DNA of 64,000 nucleotides from Gonocerus acuteangulatus. Lineage: Eukaryota; Arthropoda; Insecta; Hemiptera; Coreidae. The DNA is taken from contig OX328125.1 in assembly GCA_946811695.1 (NCBI GenBank), positions 39,010,336 to 39,074,335 of the forward strand, given 5' to 3'. A model generated the notes under the pieces. It searched no databases and was not told the origin of the DNA. It saw only the letters and a program-made list of their open reading frames with translations. Every line of letters begins with the position of its first letter. Within the stretch, counting starts at the first letter, position 1. Below are positions 1 through 11,499 of this stretch, in pieces. The position numbers and the translations under genes are program-made.

Positions 1-660
1 AGAATTTATTCATTCAATAACTTATTCGTCTACTGATTTATTTTTATTCAACGAATAATGGGGTTGGCTCGTTATTCTTACATTTTTATTGAATAAGCAT
101 TTATTTAGTTATTCATTGACTGATTTTTTTTTTTTTTAAATTTAATGAATAATTAATTATTTTGTATTCTTCATTCATTATTTTTATACATTTAAAATAA
201 TATGGTTCATCTATTTATTTAAATTTTAACGTCCATTTATTGTTAACTACAAATTTTAGGACGGGTTATCTATTGGTTACTACCCTCTTCTAGCCAGGAT
301 AGGGCTGATGCCTTAAATAATACGGTTCATGTAACAACAAACTCAGATTCTTTAAGTTCAAGAAACAATATCATTTGATTAAAGAATTTTCATTAAAAGT
401 AAGAAAAAGTTCAATGAAGAAAATCTCTTGTATTTAACAAAAAATTGCAGTCAAATAAATCAATTTCATTCAAAAAATTGTTTCACTCGAATAAATAACT
501 GTATTCAATAAAAATTTTCATCGTCATTCAATGAATAGTGACAGAATAATTAATGAAAAAGTATTCATTATTCAGAATGAAATAACGGAATTATATATTA
601 TTCATTATTCTGAATGATTTTTGCTCTGACTGCTGTCTAGTGTCTACAGAACCTAACCTA
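1..660. repeat. AT-rich region with ATTCATT-type inverted motifs
   Basis: No gene is seen. The block is rich in variants of ATTCATT and AATGAATA, including inverted TTCATTATTC / GAATAATGAA pairs near 540-620. It looks like degenerate repeat sequence around the SINE-2 fragment. Element ends could not be defined. Confidence 0.4.
212..315 (-). repeat. SINE-2 fragment (3' part)
   Basis: Reverse-orientation 3' part of a SINE family that recurs in the window. Shared landmarks are the block read on the minus strand as 'cagccctatcctggctagaa', then 'ggtaac..atagataacccgtcctaaaattc', then a TTTAAATAAA tail. The full structure with a tRNA-like head is seen at 50818-51040. Confidence 0.7.
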
Positions 661-720
661 AAACGTGTCTAATCTTCACATATTATTAACATATGTTAAC
701 CTCGTTCCTCCATCAAATAC

Positions 721-850
721 TTCTGCGACATGTCGCAGCGACTTTTTCCCTGCAACATGTCGCAGAGAGTGGCCCCTGCGACATGTCGCCGAGCCTTTGC
801 AACAAAACTGTGCAACAAGTCGCAGCGACATGTCGCTGCGACTTGTCATA
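721..850. repeat. Cluster of GCGACATGTCGC palindromes
   Basis: A GC-rich pocket in AT-rich DNA. It holds a 14-bp palindrome TGCGACATGTCGCA (724-737), near-copies at 751-764 and 777-790, and a perfect 32-bp palindrome at 815-846 centred on ACATGT. The translation in one frame (CRSDFF.., CRREWP..) follows from the repeat and is not a gene. Function unknown. Confidence 0.75.
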
Positions 851-2298
851 ATGGAAACGTACCTTTACAAAAATATTTTTAATTTTTTTTTCTAAAGTAA
901 TTATATTAACAAAAAATATTGTAAAATACGTAGTTTATGAAGCACTATTTAATTGTTAAACGAAAAACAATGTTCATGGATGTTTTGAATAGTAAAATGG
1001 GAGACGGTAATGACCAGCAAAATACTCCTATTGTAACTTACCAGATAAAACACATCGAAAAAACTGATACGTACAAAATTTCTCTTCCGTACCTTCTGGA
1101 CAACAAAAATCAGTTTGAGAGAGCTGCTCCAACAACTATTTTTGGAAACAACTTGCTCTATCCTGATAGGTTTTCTCGTTAATTCAAAAAGGCGGACGCT
1201 AATGATGTCAAAACTGAGGGACAACTTTAAAGGCACTATTACGAAGTTAGATTTTTTTTTTAAATTTATATGAATTCACCTTAAATATTATTATTTTAAA
1301 ATGAAACCACATGAGCAAAAAATATAATATCCTTCCCCCCTAAAAAAAAAATAGTAAAGTGTAATAAATGTGTTCAGGGACAGCGGTCGGTAATGATTTT
1401 GGGTCTATAAAATTAATAATTTTGACACTAAATTTTGAAATTCAGAATTTGATTTTGGTAGCATTAATTTACTCTTTATTCCATTAGTCATTCCAAGAAG
1501 AAAAAAATTTAAAAAATCTGGCCTCCTCAATTATATTGGCAAGGGACAATAATGTTAAAACTATTTGAATAATGCTCATAAGCGCTTGTGTAAAATTACT
1601 GCATTTGTCAAGTAAATCAGCAGACACCATGAGAATTGAATAGATATTGGTGAGGCGAAGCTACGGACAGTGAGGAGGGTGGAGAGTATTTCTGGCCGGC
1701 CCCCTGTGGTTTGAGAGGGAGCAGTCTACTACAAGTTTTATCAGCGGGGCAGTGACGCCCCCAGACTCATCTTCCGCTAGAAACAACTTTCACGCCAGCA
1801 AGAAATATTGACAATCACTAAAACTATGGAAATACTGCCCGTCTCTCTCCTTTTCTTGTTTGAGCTTCCTGACCGTAGTATGCAAGATACGGCGTGCAAG
1901 CTTCCCCAAGTAAATTGAATTTTACAGCTCGTCAATGATGAACTCGTAGTGAAGGGAAAATGAGTGATTAATTAAAAAAAATACCACCTAATAAGCATAG
2001 AAACCTTCGGTTACCTTGTTGAAGGTATAAAGGAAGGGTTGAGAGACCAATCAATCTTTCGGAAGTATATCAGTCCCGAGGAAAAAATCTTAGCGTAACA
2101 GTTAATTTTTAACTGTTAGGTATACTACGATGAGAGAAGCATTAGTATTCATATTTTAAAATTATTTATAGGAAAAGGAAGCTAGAAGGTATACGCACTG
2201 GGTGGTTATAAACATCTGTCCACGTAATTTAATAAACAAGGGAAACAAAAATTTAACTAGAAAACTTTGAGAAGAGATCGTTGACCGTTGATGATGCG
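851..2298. other. No recognised gene
   Basis: AT-rich sequence with short ORFs of no recognisable family. A more GC-balanced stretch at about 1640-1800 has no coding or RNA signature I recognise. Confidence 0.5.
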
Positions 2299-2467
2299 AA
2301 GGTAGGGATTGTCGGGGTTCGGTCATTGCTTCTTAATAAAACTACATTTAATCGTGAAAATGGTTTTATTGTTGCCGACGTTTCGGCTTGAAATTCAAGC
2401 CTTCATCAGGGCCCTGAAATATAGTTTTATTAAGAAGCTATGACCGAACCCCGAGAATCCCTACCTT
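2299..2467. repeat. Short foldback element with a hammerhead-like core
   Basis: Inverted arms of about 46 bp at 2299-2344 and 2422-2467 (both carry a GGGGTTCGGTCAT..CTTCTTAATAAAACTA motif) flank a hairpin-bearing core. Related sequences occur at about 54285-54935 and 59095-59215. The arrangement resembles terminal repeats of Penelope-like elements, which are known to carry hammerhead motifs; the assignment is inferred. Confidence 0.6.
2375..2409 (-). ncRNA. Hammerhead-ribozyme-like core
   Basis: On the minus strand the sequence reads CTGATGA, then an 8-bp stem (GGCTTGAA / TTCAAGCC), then GAAAC and GTC. This is the order and sequence of the hammerhead core: CUGAUGA, stem II, GAAA. A clean stem III with the cleavage-site UH could not be assigned in this copy, so it may be a relic. 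Confidence 0.4.
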
Positions 2468-4592
2468 AACTAGAAAACGTTGTTATAAATTTTATTAGCT
2501 TTCATTTTAAAAAAAAAACAAAAAAAACAAAAAAACATTAACATCGTTTAAGATGTATAGGCTGTAGACTTTATTCAAACACAATATGTCGTATGGCGTA
2601 ATTTTGGGTGGGTCGTCCGAAATCGGTCTGGAAACAAACAAGTTTGAACGGCCGAGAATCCGTGGTCATCGGATCGGGACCAATGTAGGTGCGTCCTTAG
2701 TCTTTACTTTGTGGTAATACCAGGGCTAAAAAGTTAAGCTAGCCGTTTCTGTCAGATATAGAATGTTTTACATACATTAAGGTCTGTTAGTGTAACAATT
2801 AGATCCAATTACAAATGTTTATTTTCAATCAAACCATTATTAATTAAACCGTACTAATCCGTTAATCGCCATATACAATAATAATTAAAAAATATGAAAA
2901 ATGTCGCATCAGGGCAGAGATAACCTCTACAAGCAATGAACCTGTGAGGTCCTCTACGATGCATACTTGTGTCCGCAAACAAACCAGACCAGGCACTACA
3001 AGAGCACAGGGTGCGTACGGCATTGCTGTTCCCACGAACCGGTCATCAGCAAGAGATTCAAATGACCCCCTAACAAATCACGGCTCTGTTCCATTACTTC
3101 CAAGAGAAGATGTGAAGCAGTGGGCGGATGGAATTAAGAATCATGTTTCGATCTTGCCGGAGAACCAGTCTTTGGGTTGTCATCCTCTCAAAGCAATAAC
3201 GCCGAAAGGTATGACATGATTAATATTAGGGATGGTTAGGACTGCCCAAAGAGCAGTCAGCTGTATTGACAGCTAACTGGAAACAGGAGTTCGAACTTGC
3301 TTGTTCTTAAATTTATAAACACCTTTGTGGGAACACTTGTTTAATATCTTCTGAATTCCATTGGATAGCGAAAAATAACGAGTATTACTCCTATCAACTT
3401 GTCAGATGCTGAATAGCAACTTATCAGAAAAAAAGCAAACGAGGTTTAATAGAAAATATAAAGGACAATTCATTGAAGCTAAATAATATGAAGTGGCTTG
3501 AATCAGAGCGCATTCTAGGAGTGAACTGTAGTACTAATTCAAAATCAGCCACAATCACTGATTTCCAGAATTAAAATCCAGCAAAAAAATATTCTATTAA
3601 GCAGAAAAAGGGATGGATCATTCCAGGGGATTCCAAGATCAGCCTAATAAAAGAATTTCACTTTTACTAAATAATTACTAACCATATTTATAATTAACGA
3701 TAAGTTTCTTGGTTTATTCAAATTCTTCATATTTCATGGCGAAAGGGGAGGAGTTCTGTAAGAGAATTACTTTTCTATAATTTCATAACTACCTTGGATT
3801 TTGTTTAAATGTTAATTATCTTTTATTTCTAGAAAAAAAAAAAAAATACAAATTTAGCTTTACAAGTCAGAGCAAAATATTTCCGACTGGAGTTGCCCCC
3901 TCTGGCAAGCCAAGAACAATGCACTTGAATTGACAGTGTTCATTTCTTAATAACATAATGCCCCTTAACATCGAAAAACCTTTTAATAAAAAGTACTTGT
4001 AGAAGTTTCCTTAGTTTATAAATGATGCTCGAGAGAAACCAGAAGCTCACATTTATGGCCAAACTGGCTCCTCAAAATGGACAAGACCTAAAATCTTAAC
4101 CTTTCCAAAAGATATAATCCATATAATACCTGAAATTAGATATGTTTGCCCAATGTGTCTCATCACAAGATTTTGTCAATCACTTTGAATTATTTGGAAT
4201 ATATTAATCAACCATCAATAAAAAAATATATATAATGAACTGATGGTTTTGTAATGCATACAACAGTGTTACATAAATATAATGAAATTAAAGTATTAAT
4301 AACACTGGTCTACAAAATTTAACTTTTTGTGTGCCTTACAATTGAATACTTAATTTTTATACTGCTTTGAGGTCACTGAATACGAAAACACACAATATAT
4401 TTTTTTAATTATCTCTTATTTTGAAAATATACTTTATATACAATATTTAACTTTTAGTAACATGTTAAAGTACAAACCAATTTATTAAAAACTGACCGCA
4501 CTGCCAATGACCCAGCAGAATTTAAGAAGAGAGCAGAGGCAGTATAATAATAAAACAAAAATTACTTATAAAAAAACTATATTTATTTATTA
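2468..4592. other. No recognised gene
   Basis: Anonymous AT-rich sequence. An open frame at 2944-3219 has no recognisable motif and no splice context. No RNA gene or clear repeat boundary is seen. Confidence 0.45.
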
Positions 4593-5627
4593 TCTACTAT
4601 ATATTTGTCAAATACCACTCACTGACTCATCATCCCCAGCCCAAACCACTCGACAGAAAAATTTGAAATTTTGCATGGACACACCCTATAGAACGTAGAC
4701 ACTCGCTAAGAAAGGATTTTTTGAAATTCGAATTTTTAAGTATTCTTAGATGGGATTAAAGTTTTAGTTGGTTAGAGCATTCAAGCCTAGGCAGAATGCG
4801 TTGCTAGGACGATAACAGAACAGCTGTTACCGTTCTGTATCTATTTCATAGTATTATTTTTAATTGAAATTAATTTCAACTCTGATTTCAGTCCTAGAAA
4901 TAATCGCCATTTTAATTGCGGTTCATTTCAGCTTGACACCCATAGAGTTTTCTCTATACCTGGTGATGGTCCATCCGAGGTAATAATATCCCGAACCATT
5001 GCACAGACTCCTCACCCATCAGCATTCCCAGTCAGAACACCTCTTGGTCATGCTCGCAAATATAATGGGTGTTTCCAAATGACATATGAGAAACGTAAAG
5101 TTTTAATTTGTAACGTACACTTTACAGAATTTAACCTGTATTGGTTACGCTGCTGTTACTGGTAACCAAGGGCATTTAAGGAAATAATTTCGGGGGGGCT
5201 GGGAGAATTTCTGGGGTATGGAATACTAACAATTTAGAACTTGGAATAGTATCAAGCAAATAAAACGCTATTACAACTAAAATGAAATGATCTTATTTAA
5301 TTTATTTTTAAGACACATTTGTACCATCAAATCAAAATTTCGGCGGGAGGGGGCTGCAGACCCCTCAGCCCCCCCCCCCTTATATACGTCCATGCTGGTA
5401 ACGTATAGATAACGGGTTATCTCTAGACTATCTGTTTCTTGGTCCAGAGCGGCCCAGTGTCAAGAAACATTATACTTTGATTACTTATCAATTGATGTAT
5501 AACATATAGTATGAGGGGGACCATGTTATAATGAATTGCAAACAATTATGTAGTAGCGATGATACATTATTTAACGCAATAAAATAACTACTTATCTGCC
5601 CGTGATGAAGCACGGGTATTCAGCTAG
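4593..5627 (+). mobile_element. Non-autonomous Helitron, copy 1
   Basis: Begins TCTACTATATATTTG after a host A. It ends with a 6-bp hairpin (CCCGTG, loop ATGAAG, CACGGG at 5599-5616), then TATTCAG and terminal CTAG. TC at the 5' end and hairpin plus CTAG at the 3' end are the classical Helitron termini. No Rep-helicase is present. It carries an internal G-rich MITE at about 5185-5395. A second copy follows with no spacer. Confidence 0.85.
5185..5395 (+). mobile_element. G-rich MITE (CATGGGCGTATATA family) inside Helitron copy 1
   Basis: Internal landmarks shared with the other family copies: ATTTCGGGGGG, GGTATGGAATACTAACAATTTAGAACTTGGAATAG split over two blocks, the TTATTTAATTTATTTTTAAG block, and a CTGCAG..CCCCCTTATATACGTCCATG end. 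Confidence 0.7.
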
Positions 5628-6368
5628 TCTTACTATATATTTGTCAAATACCACTCATTCACTGACCTATCATCGCCCAGCCCAAACCACTCGACAGAAA
5701 AATTTGAAATTTTGCATGGACACTCCCTATAGAACGTAGACGCTCGCTAAGAAAGGATTTTTTGATATGCGAATTTTTAAGTATTTTTAGAGGGGTTTAA
5801 AGATTTGGTTGGTTAGAGCAGGCAAGCCTAGGCAGCAAGCGTTGCTAGGACGATAACAGAACAGCTGTTACCGTACTGTATCTATTTCATAGTATTATTT
5901 TTAATTGAGGTTAATTTCAACTATGATGGCAGTCCTTGAATTACTGGGGTATGGAATACTATCAATTTAGAACTTGGAATAGTTTTAAACAAATAAAACG
6001 AAATGATCTTTGGAATGAAAAAGGAATGGATCAAACCAATTGTGCTTATAAAAGAAACTATCTTATTTAATTTATTTTTAAGGTTTTTAAGACACATTTT
6101 TACCATCAAATCAAAATTTCAGGGGGGCTGCAGATCCCTCAGTGTAGATAACGGGTTATCTCTACGTTATCTGTTTTTTGATACTGGTCCGAAGCGCCCC
6201 AATGTTAAGAAACATTATACTTTGATTACCTATTAATTGATGACTAACTTATAGTATGACGGGAACCGTGCTGTAATAAACTGCACAAAATTATGTAGGA
6301 TCGTTAATTTTGATGATACATTATTTAACGCAATAAAATAACTACGACAAAGCATGGGCATTCAGCTA
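5628..6368 (+). mobile_element. Non-autonomous Helitron, copy 2 (tandem)
   Basis: Starts TCTTACTATATATTTG directly after the CTAG of copy 1 and ends ATTCAGCTAG followed by T. The body parallels copy 1 (CACTCGACAGAAAAATTTG, CGATAACAGAACAGCTGTTACCG, AAGAAACATTATACTTTGATTA). It also contains the MITE core at about 5940-6145, so the MITE was present before amplification. The terminal hairpin has decayed. Confidence 0.83.
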
Positions 6369-8504
6369 GTTATTTATATAAAATTGGGAATTTTGAAATA
6401 TTCACCAAATATTTAAACCTGTTTAATTATGAATTTCTCTTCTTTTTTGTTTGTCTATTGTAATTGCTTTCAGGGATATCTCTTCTTAAATTCCAGCAGT
6501 AGCTAACCTTGACGCACTCCATCGATCCTGCTATCTCTTTTCCATTGTCGAGATATCTTGGTGGAATCGTTCACCATGCTCGTCACTTACATCACCGCAG
6601 ATAGAAGGGAAAACATCAAGATGAGTTGATGTTTTTAAATGAGATTGTTCACAAGTTCAATATAATTTTCATTTCTCTTATAGCAAAAAAAAAAAAAAGT
6701 ACAACTGCTATAAAAGATTCCCGTGCTAATTTTTCAAAGCCCTGTAAAACTGAATCGTTTTGGTCCTTCAGAATTTCTCTTATTTATGTCTGCACACAAC
6801 ATAATGAAAACTAGGTTTTTTCCTAAAAATGTCAAGAAAAAAAATATGGCAATTACACGTTTTAACTGGTAACACAGTCAGCGTTGGACACAACAAACAA
6901 ATAAGACAATTTCTGAAGGTAATCCTCAAGTATTTGGAATGAATTACAGTCTTCATGTTTTCTCAGTGTAATTAGTACAGAACAAAAGATGTAAATAAAT
7001 TGAAAAATGTCTATACAAATCAAAATTAACATTTATTATTTTTTTTATGCAAATTAATTGTTATTATTATTATGTTTTTATGGAAATGGAATGCTTGAAA
7101 ATCGCAAACTTGGGAAAGGCTTTTCTTAGTACGTATATCCTTCAGTAGAGAAAGGGGAATTCCCAGGTAACATATTTTATTGACTGGAAAATATATCCTT
7201 TAGACTGAAAAGATATTCAAGTATATAAAAAATCCCTTCGTACATTATTATCCTTTTAAAAATTTTCAAATCAGAAAAATTTGTCTTGGATACATTCAAA
7301 GCACCGAATAAAGATAAAATTTTGTTGAAAAAAAAAAAATTCAGCCTATGGAAATGACCTTAAGGCATAAAGTTTAGCCGCCAATGTGTTAAGCACCTAC
7401 TTTCATGGCATCTAAAAGATCATAAACATTTAAGGCAACACAATGCATAGGAACACTGGCAATAATCAATTTTAAAAAAATTACTCTCTGCTTCCTAGAT
7501 CATTCTTAAGAAAAACTATATTAAAAACATATTTCTGACGGTTAAATCAGTAAGAGAAGTAGGAATGGAATACTTCTCTTACTGAAATATTCTACTGATA
7601 AATGGAATAAAAAAAAATCTGAACAAAACACCATTCAAAGGAATAAACCAAAAACTGCGACTTCTAAGCTTCAAATGATTACATTCCCCTTACCACGATT
7701 TCCCATCCGTTTTAAGAGATATTTAAGAAAATATACTCGAAATTCTAAAAACTGCACATGTCTGTCAGTTTATCAAATATTTTCTTCTAATAATTTCTCA
7801 AGACCAAATTGTTTATGTATTAGTTTGTATGAATGTCAAACTTCTTGAAAATTTGTCAACCACTATCTTGAAGAATCTAAAACAAAAATCCTAATATCTT
7901 CCTCTTTTCTCTAAAAGTTGTAGATTTGACTTTCAAAATGGTTTTATTCTATTACCAACATCAAATTAGCTTTAACATGTATACCTGTAAGCCTATAAAT
8001 GCAAAGCCTTAATTGCTGCAATTTTCCCCCCACAAATTGTACCAAAAAAGCAGTGTTCTTCAGCTTCATCTACTCTCAGAATACAGAGGATTAAGAAATT
8101 AAAAATTTATCAGGAAGAATCAAAAAATGTTGAACAAATGTAATTTAAATGTTAAATTATTATGTAAGCAACTTACTATATAACGATGGAATGCATGGAA
8201 CTTTTATTAATCTTATATCAGAGTTAAAAGAAGAAAAAAAATCATGAACAATGACGAATAAATTTTACAGAATTGAGTATAAACAAAGTTACTTTAACTA
8301 TAACATATTACCAATGCGTTAATTTAATACAGCTTAATAAATATAAATTCAAGAAATTTGGGAAGGGGTAGAAGAAATAACATATCGTTTTCCATTTACA
8401 TAGTATATATGTAAATACAATATTTTAATAACACTTATAAATCATTGAAATATAAAAGTAACCGTTTAAATAAAACTTTTCATAATGATACATGTTGATT
8501 TGTT
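6369..8504. other. RPS3 downstream region, mostly anonymous
   Basis: No gene is recognised. The segment 7660-7930 resembles the interior of HINE-B elements (compare 59680-59900): CCGTTTTAAGAGATATTTAAG, CATGTCTGTCAGTTTATCAAATATTTTCTTCTAAT. The rest is AT-rich and anonymous. Confidence 0.5.
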
Positions 8505-8680
8505 CTAATATTGTAGATCCGAGCGAACAAACGATATAGAATATGTAGGCTGTTGTTGTGTTTCTTCGTCTTCGTCTTTTGGTGGAACAACTCCTACGTG
8601 ATCTGGAAGAGGATTTTTTGGTCCATTTTTTCCTGATGGATCCCAAGGCAACATAATCTTCACTTTGATACCCAGAACTC
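8505..8680 (-). CDS. RPS3: RPS3 exon 4
   Basis: 176 bp, acceptor AAATAG, ending in TAG. Encodes [18 protein letters not shown], then [17 protein letters not shown], a glutamine run and a DLQY end. An ATTAAA-type poly(A) signal lies within about 100 bp downstream; this is suggestive only. Confidence 0.94.
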
Positions 8681-11429
8681 CTATTTAAGGAAGATTAAAA
8701 TTTATGTGATTTCTGGAAATTGAATGCACTTTAACTACGGCTAAGTGTACTAGATACTGAGTACATTTAATGTTGTTTAGAACACAAAAATGAGAAAAAT
8801 TATTTTCAGATTTACACTTTTTTTTAATTAATTTTTAAATTTAAAGACCAATTTTATCCTATAGTTGCATGCAGCATTCATCACTTGTGTGCCCAAAGTT
8901 GAGACGTAAGCTCCTTAAATTTTCAACTAATGCACCCAATTTTGTATAAGACGTTTACCTAACACCTTGACTGTGGTATGACTTTTTCAAATCATACCAC
9001 TTACTATAAACTTAGTAAATTAAAATTAATGTCTAAAAAGTGCATAGTACGAATCAGTAGGGGAACTCATGTAAATTTTTAAATGAAATAAATATGTGAG
9101 TATTGAAAATTTTTAAATACTTTACAAAGGGATCCACAGCCCAGATCAAAAAGGAGGATGGGAAAATAAATGTGTGGCCCTCAGATAAGTATCCTGCATC
9201 TGTGGCAAGTATTGAGCTGCGGGCTTATTGGATTGGTCGGCCAGGTCAACTCGCAGTACTCGAAGGGTTAAAGAGAGTATGCCAGAATTACTCTTACTCT
9301 CGATTTCTTTGCATAAGCTAATAAAAAAAGAACTTCTAATTTTTTCTCCCTCTCAGGTTACATAGATAAACTTATTTTACAGCAACACCAATTTTAAAAA
9401 TCAAAGAAAATCCCAAAGGAACAGAACCAACATAAGTATTATGTACAAAGGTTGCTAACCAACAAGATATTGATTTCTCAAAATGAGATAGTTGTGCCAA
9501 AAGAAGTATGAGAAACATTTTTGTAGGAAATTGGTTTACCTTATAAATAGATACCTTCCATTTATCACGATTTTTCAACAGTTTTTGAGAATTTACAAAA
9601 CTCTTCTTTTAAATATAAGCCCATTTGTGTAGAGATATTAGTTTCAATACAGCCTGAGAGATATGATTACTTTCTCAGCTGGGAGGACTCACTGAAAAAG
9701 GCCTCTAAACTCAAAAATGTTTAGAAAGGGCGAATACAGGTGCAGGATTATACCATTAATGCCAATGAACAGTCGATGACCATTAAAATACACGTAAAAT
9801 AAATAAAAAAATTTCTCAACACTAAATTATCATTCCTACCTTTTAATGTTAATTAATTGAAAGAAGACAAGAAAAACAACTAAAAATACACATACATAGC
9901 GATGGGCAAGAAAAAGTTGATTATTTGGAGGAAAATGGAATGTAATGAAAAGAAGTTGATTAGTCTACCTTGTCTTAGGAGGACATGTCGAGTAGCTTTG
10001 TCGACGTATGAGTTGCAAGGATCTCCGCTGTGGATCATTAGACCATCAACAAATTTCATTGATTTTGCACGCTGACCTCTCAATTTACCAGAAACAACCA
10101 CTTCACACCCTTTAGCACCATTCTCCATAATAAATCTTAGGATTCCATAACAGGCCCTGGATTAAAAAATATTTAAAATAATAAGTAGTATTTTTGGAGG
10201 AGGGGATGCATCAACTGATCATTAGCTCCAGTCTGTCACGCTACACTTCCAGCCGAAGCATAGGAGCAAGCAAATTAGTCAGAACATGGCCACTGGCCTA
10301 ATAAAATTTTCTAGCCAAACTTTTTATGAAAATTTGTTATGAATTTATATTTTATTTTATAAATAATGAAGAAAAATTGCTGCAATATAAATAATGAAGA
10401 AAAACTGCAACTATATAAATAATGAAGAAAAACTCATGTAAAGAGAGTATTAAAATAGTGAATAGTCAAGTAATAAGTAAGTATATAATGCTTGTGATAA
10501 AATTACATGTAGAGATTTTAGTCTCATTCAATTATTTTTATTTATATCCTAAGTTTGTTTGATTTTATCAAAATGGCTTGTATTTTTTTCTCTCTCTTGT
10601 CCTCAGAGGACAGATGACGACTTCTGTTACACCTGCTACTTGAAGTGCTTGATTCTTGAAGGTTTCTTGCCATATTTTCATTATTATTTCCTTGGCTTCA
10701 GTCTGTAAATCTTGGTACGTCAAGCTTTCAATGCACAGTTGTTTTTTTCTTCCTGCAAGTTTTGCTTGTACATCAACATTAGTACTAGGTCCAATGTCTT
10801 CATGTTCTGGTAACTAATGCAGAGTGATTGTCTTGTTCATTAAAGAATAGTATTTATGGAGTATCTCTGTTATTAAAGGATCAAAATTGTGAATGTCCTG
10901 TAATGTAAGTAGTGTGCTCAGTGTGTTATGACATTAATAACCTCAAATGATTGATATGCTTAACATCTTGGTATGGTGGCATGACGCCGTGTGTCATGGG
11001 AGCTAGCTGGCAAGCTGGGAGAAAAATTTAAAACGTTTTGGGGATCGGCTACAAACCTCCAGGCTGGTTTATTTGTTCCTCTGTCATCTCAGGGAGTGCC
11101 TTATTCTGGAATTGTTCCGGTCTCAGACCTTTCTGTGGATTTTTGCAGGAGTTTCTTCACCATCTTCTGAAGGAAATTATCCGGCATTTCCAATGGGCAA
11201 GTTATTTTTTTGCATTAACAAAACAAATTAAATCATAAAATGAAAAAAAAAAAAAATTGTTTAGAGCCTTCTGCGCAAATTCAGGAACATAAATAGACTC
11301 TAGGTCCACCCGACAAACATATGTAATGTACTGTATATCATAAAGCCTTCTTTTTTCATGCAAGGCCACCACTCATGCATGAATGCCAATGGACACTTTT
11401 TGTGACATTTTTTTCCAGTTTAGTCATCG

Positions 11430-11499
<70 letters not shown>

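Noticed and set aside
2944..3219. 91-aa ORF on the plus strand
   Set aside because: No recognisable motif, low-complexity composition, no splice context or start context; likely chance in a GC-balanced patch.
8780..8890. Possible C/D snoRNA in RPS3 intron 3 (TGATGA and CTGA on the minus strand)
   Set aside because: RPS3 introns host snoRNAs in some animals, but there is no terminal stem and no C'/D' boxes or guide region I can recognise.
9103..9321. 72-aa ORF within RPS3 intron 3
   Set aside because: Opposite strand to the host gene and no recognised family; no supporting signals.
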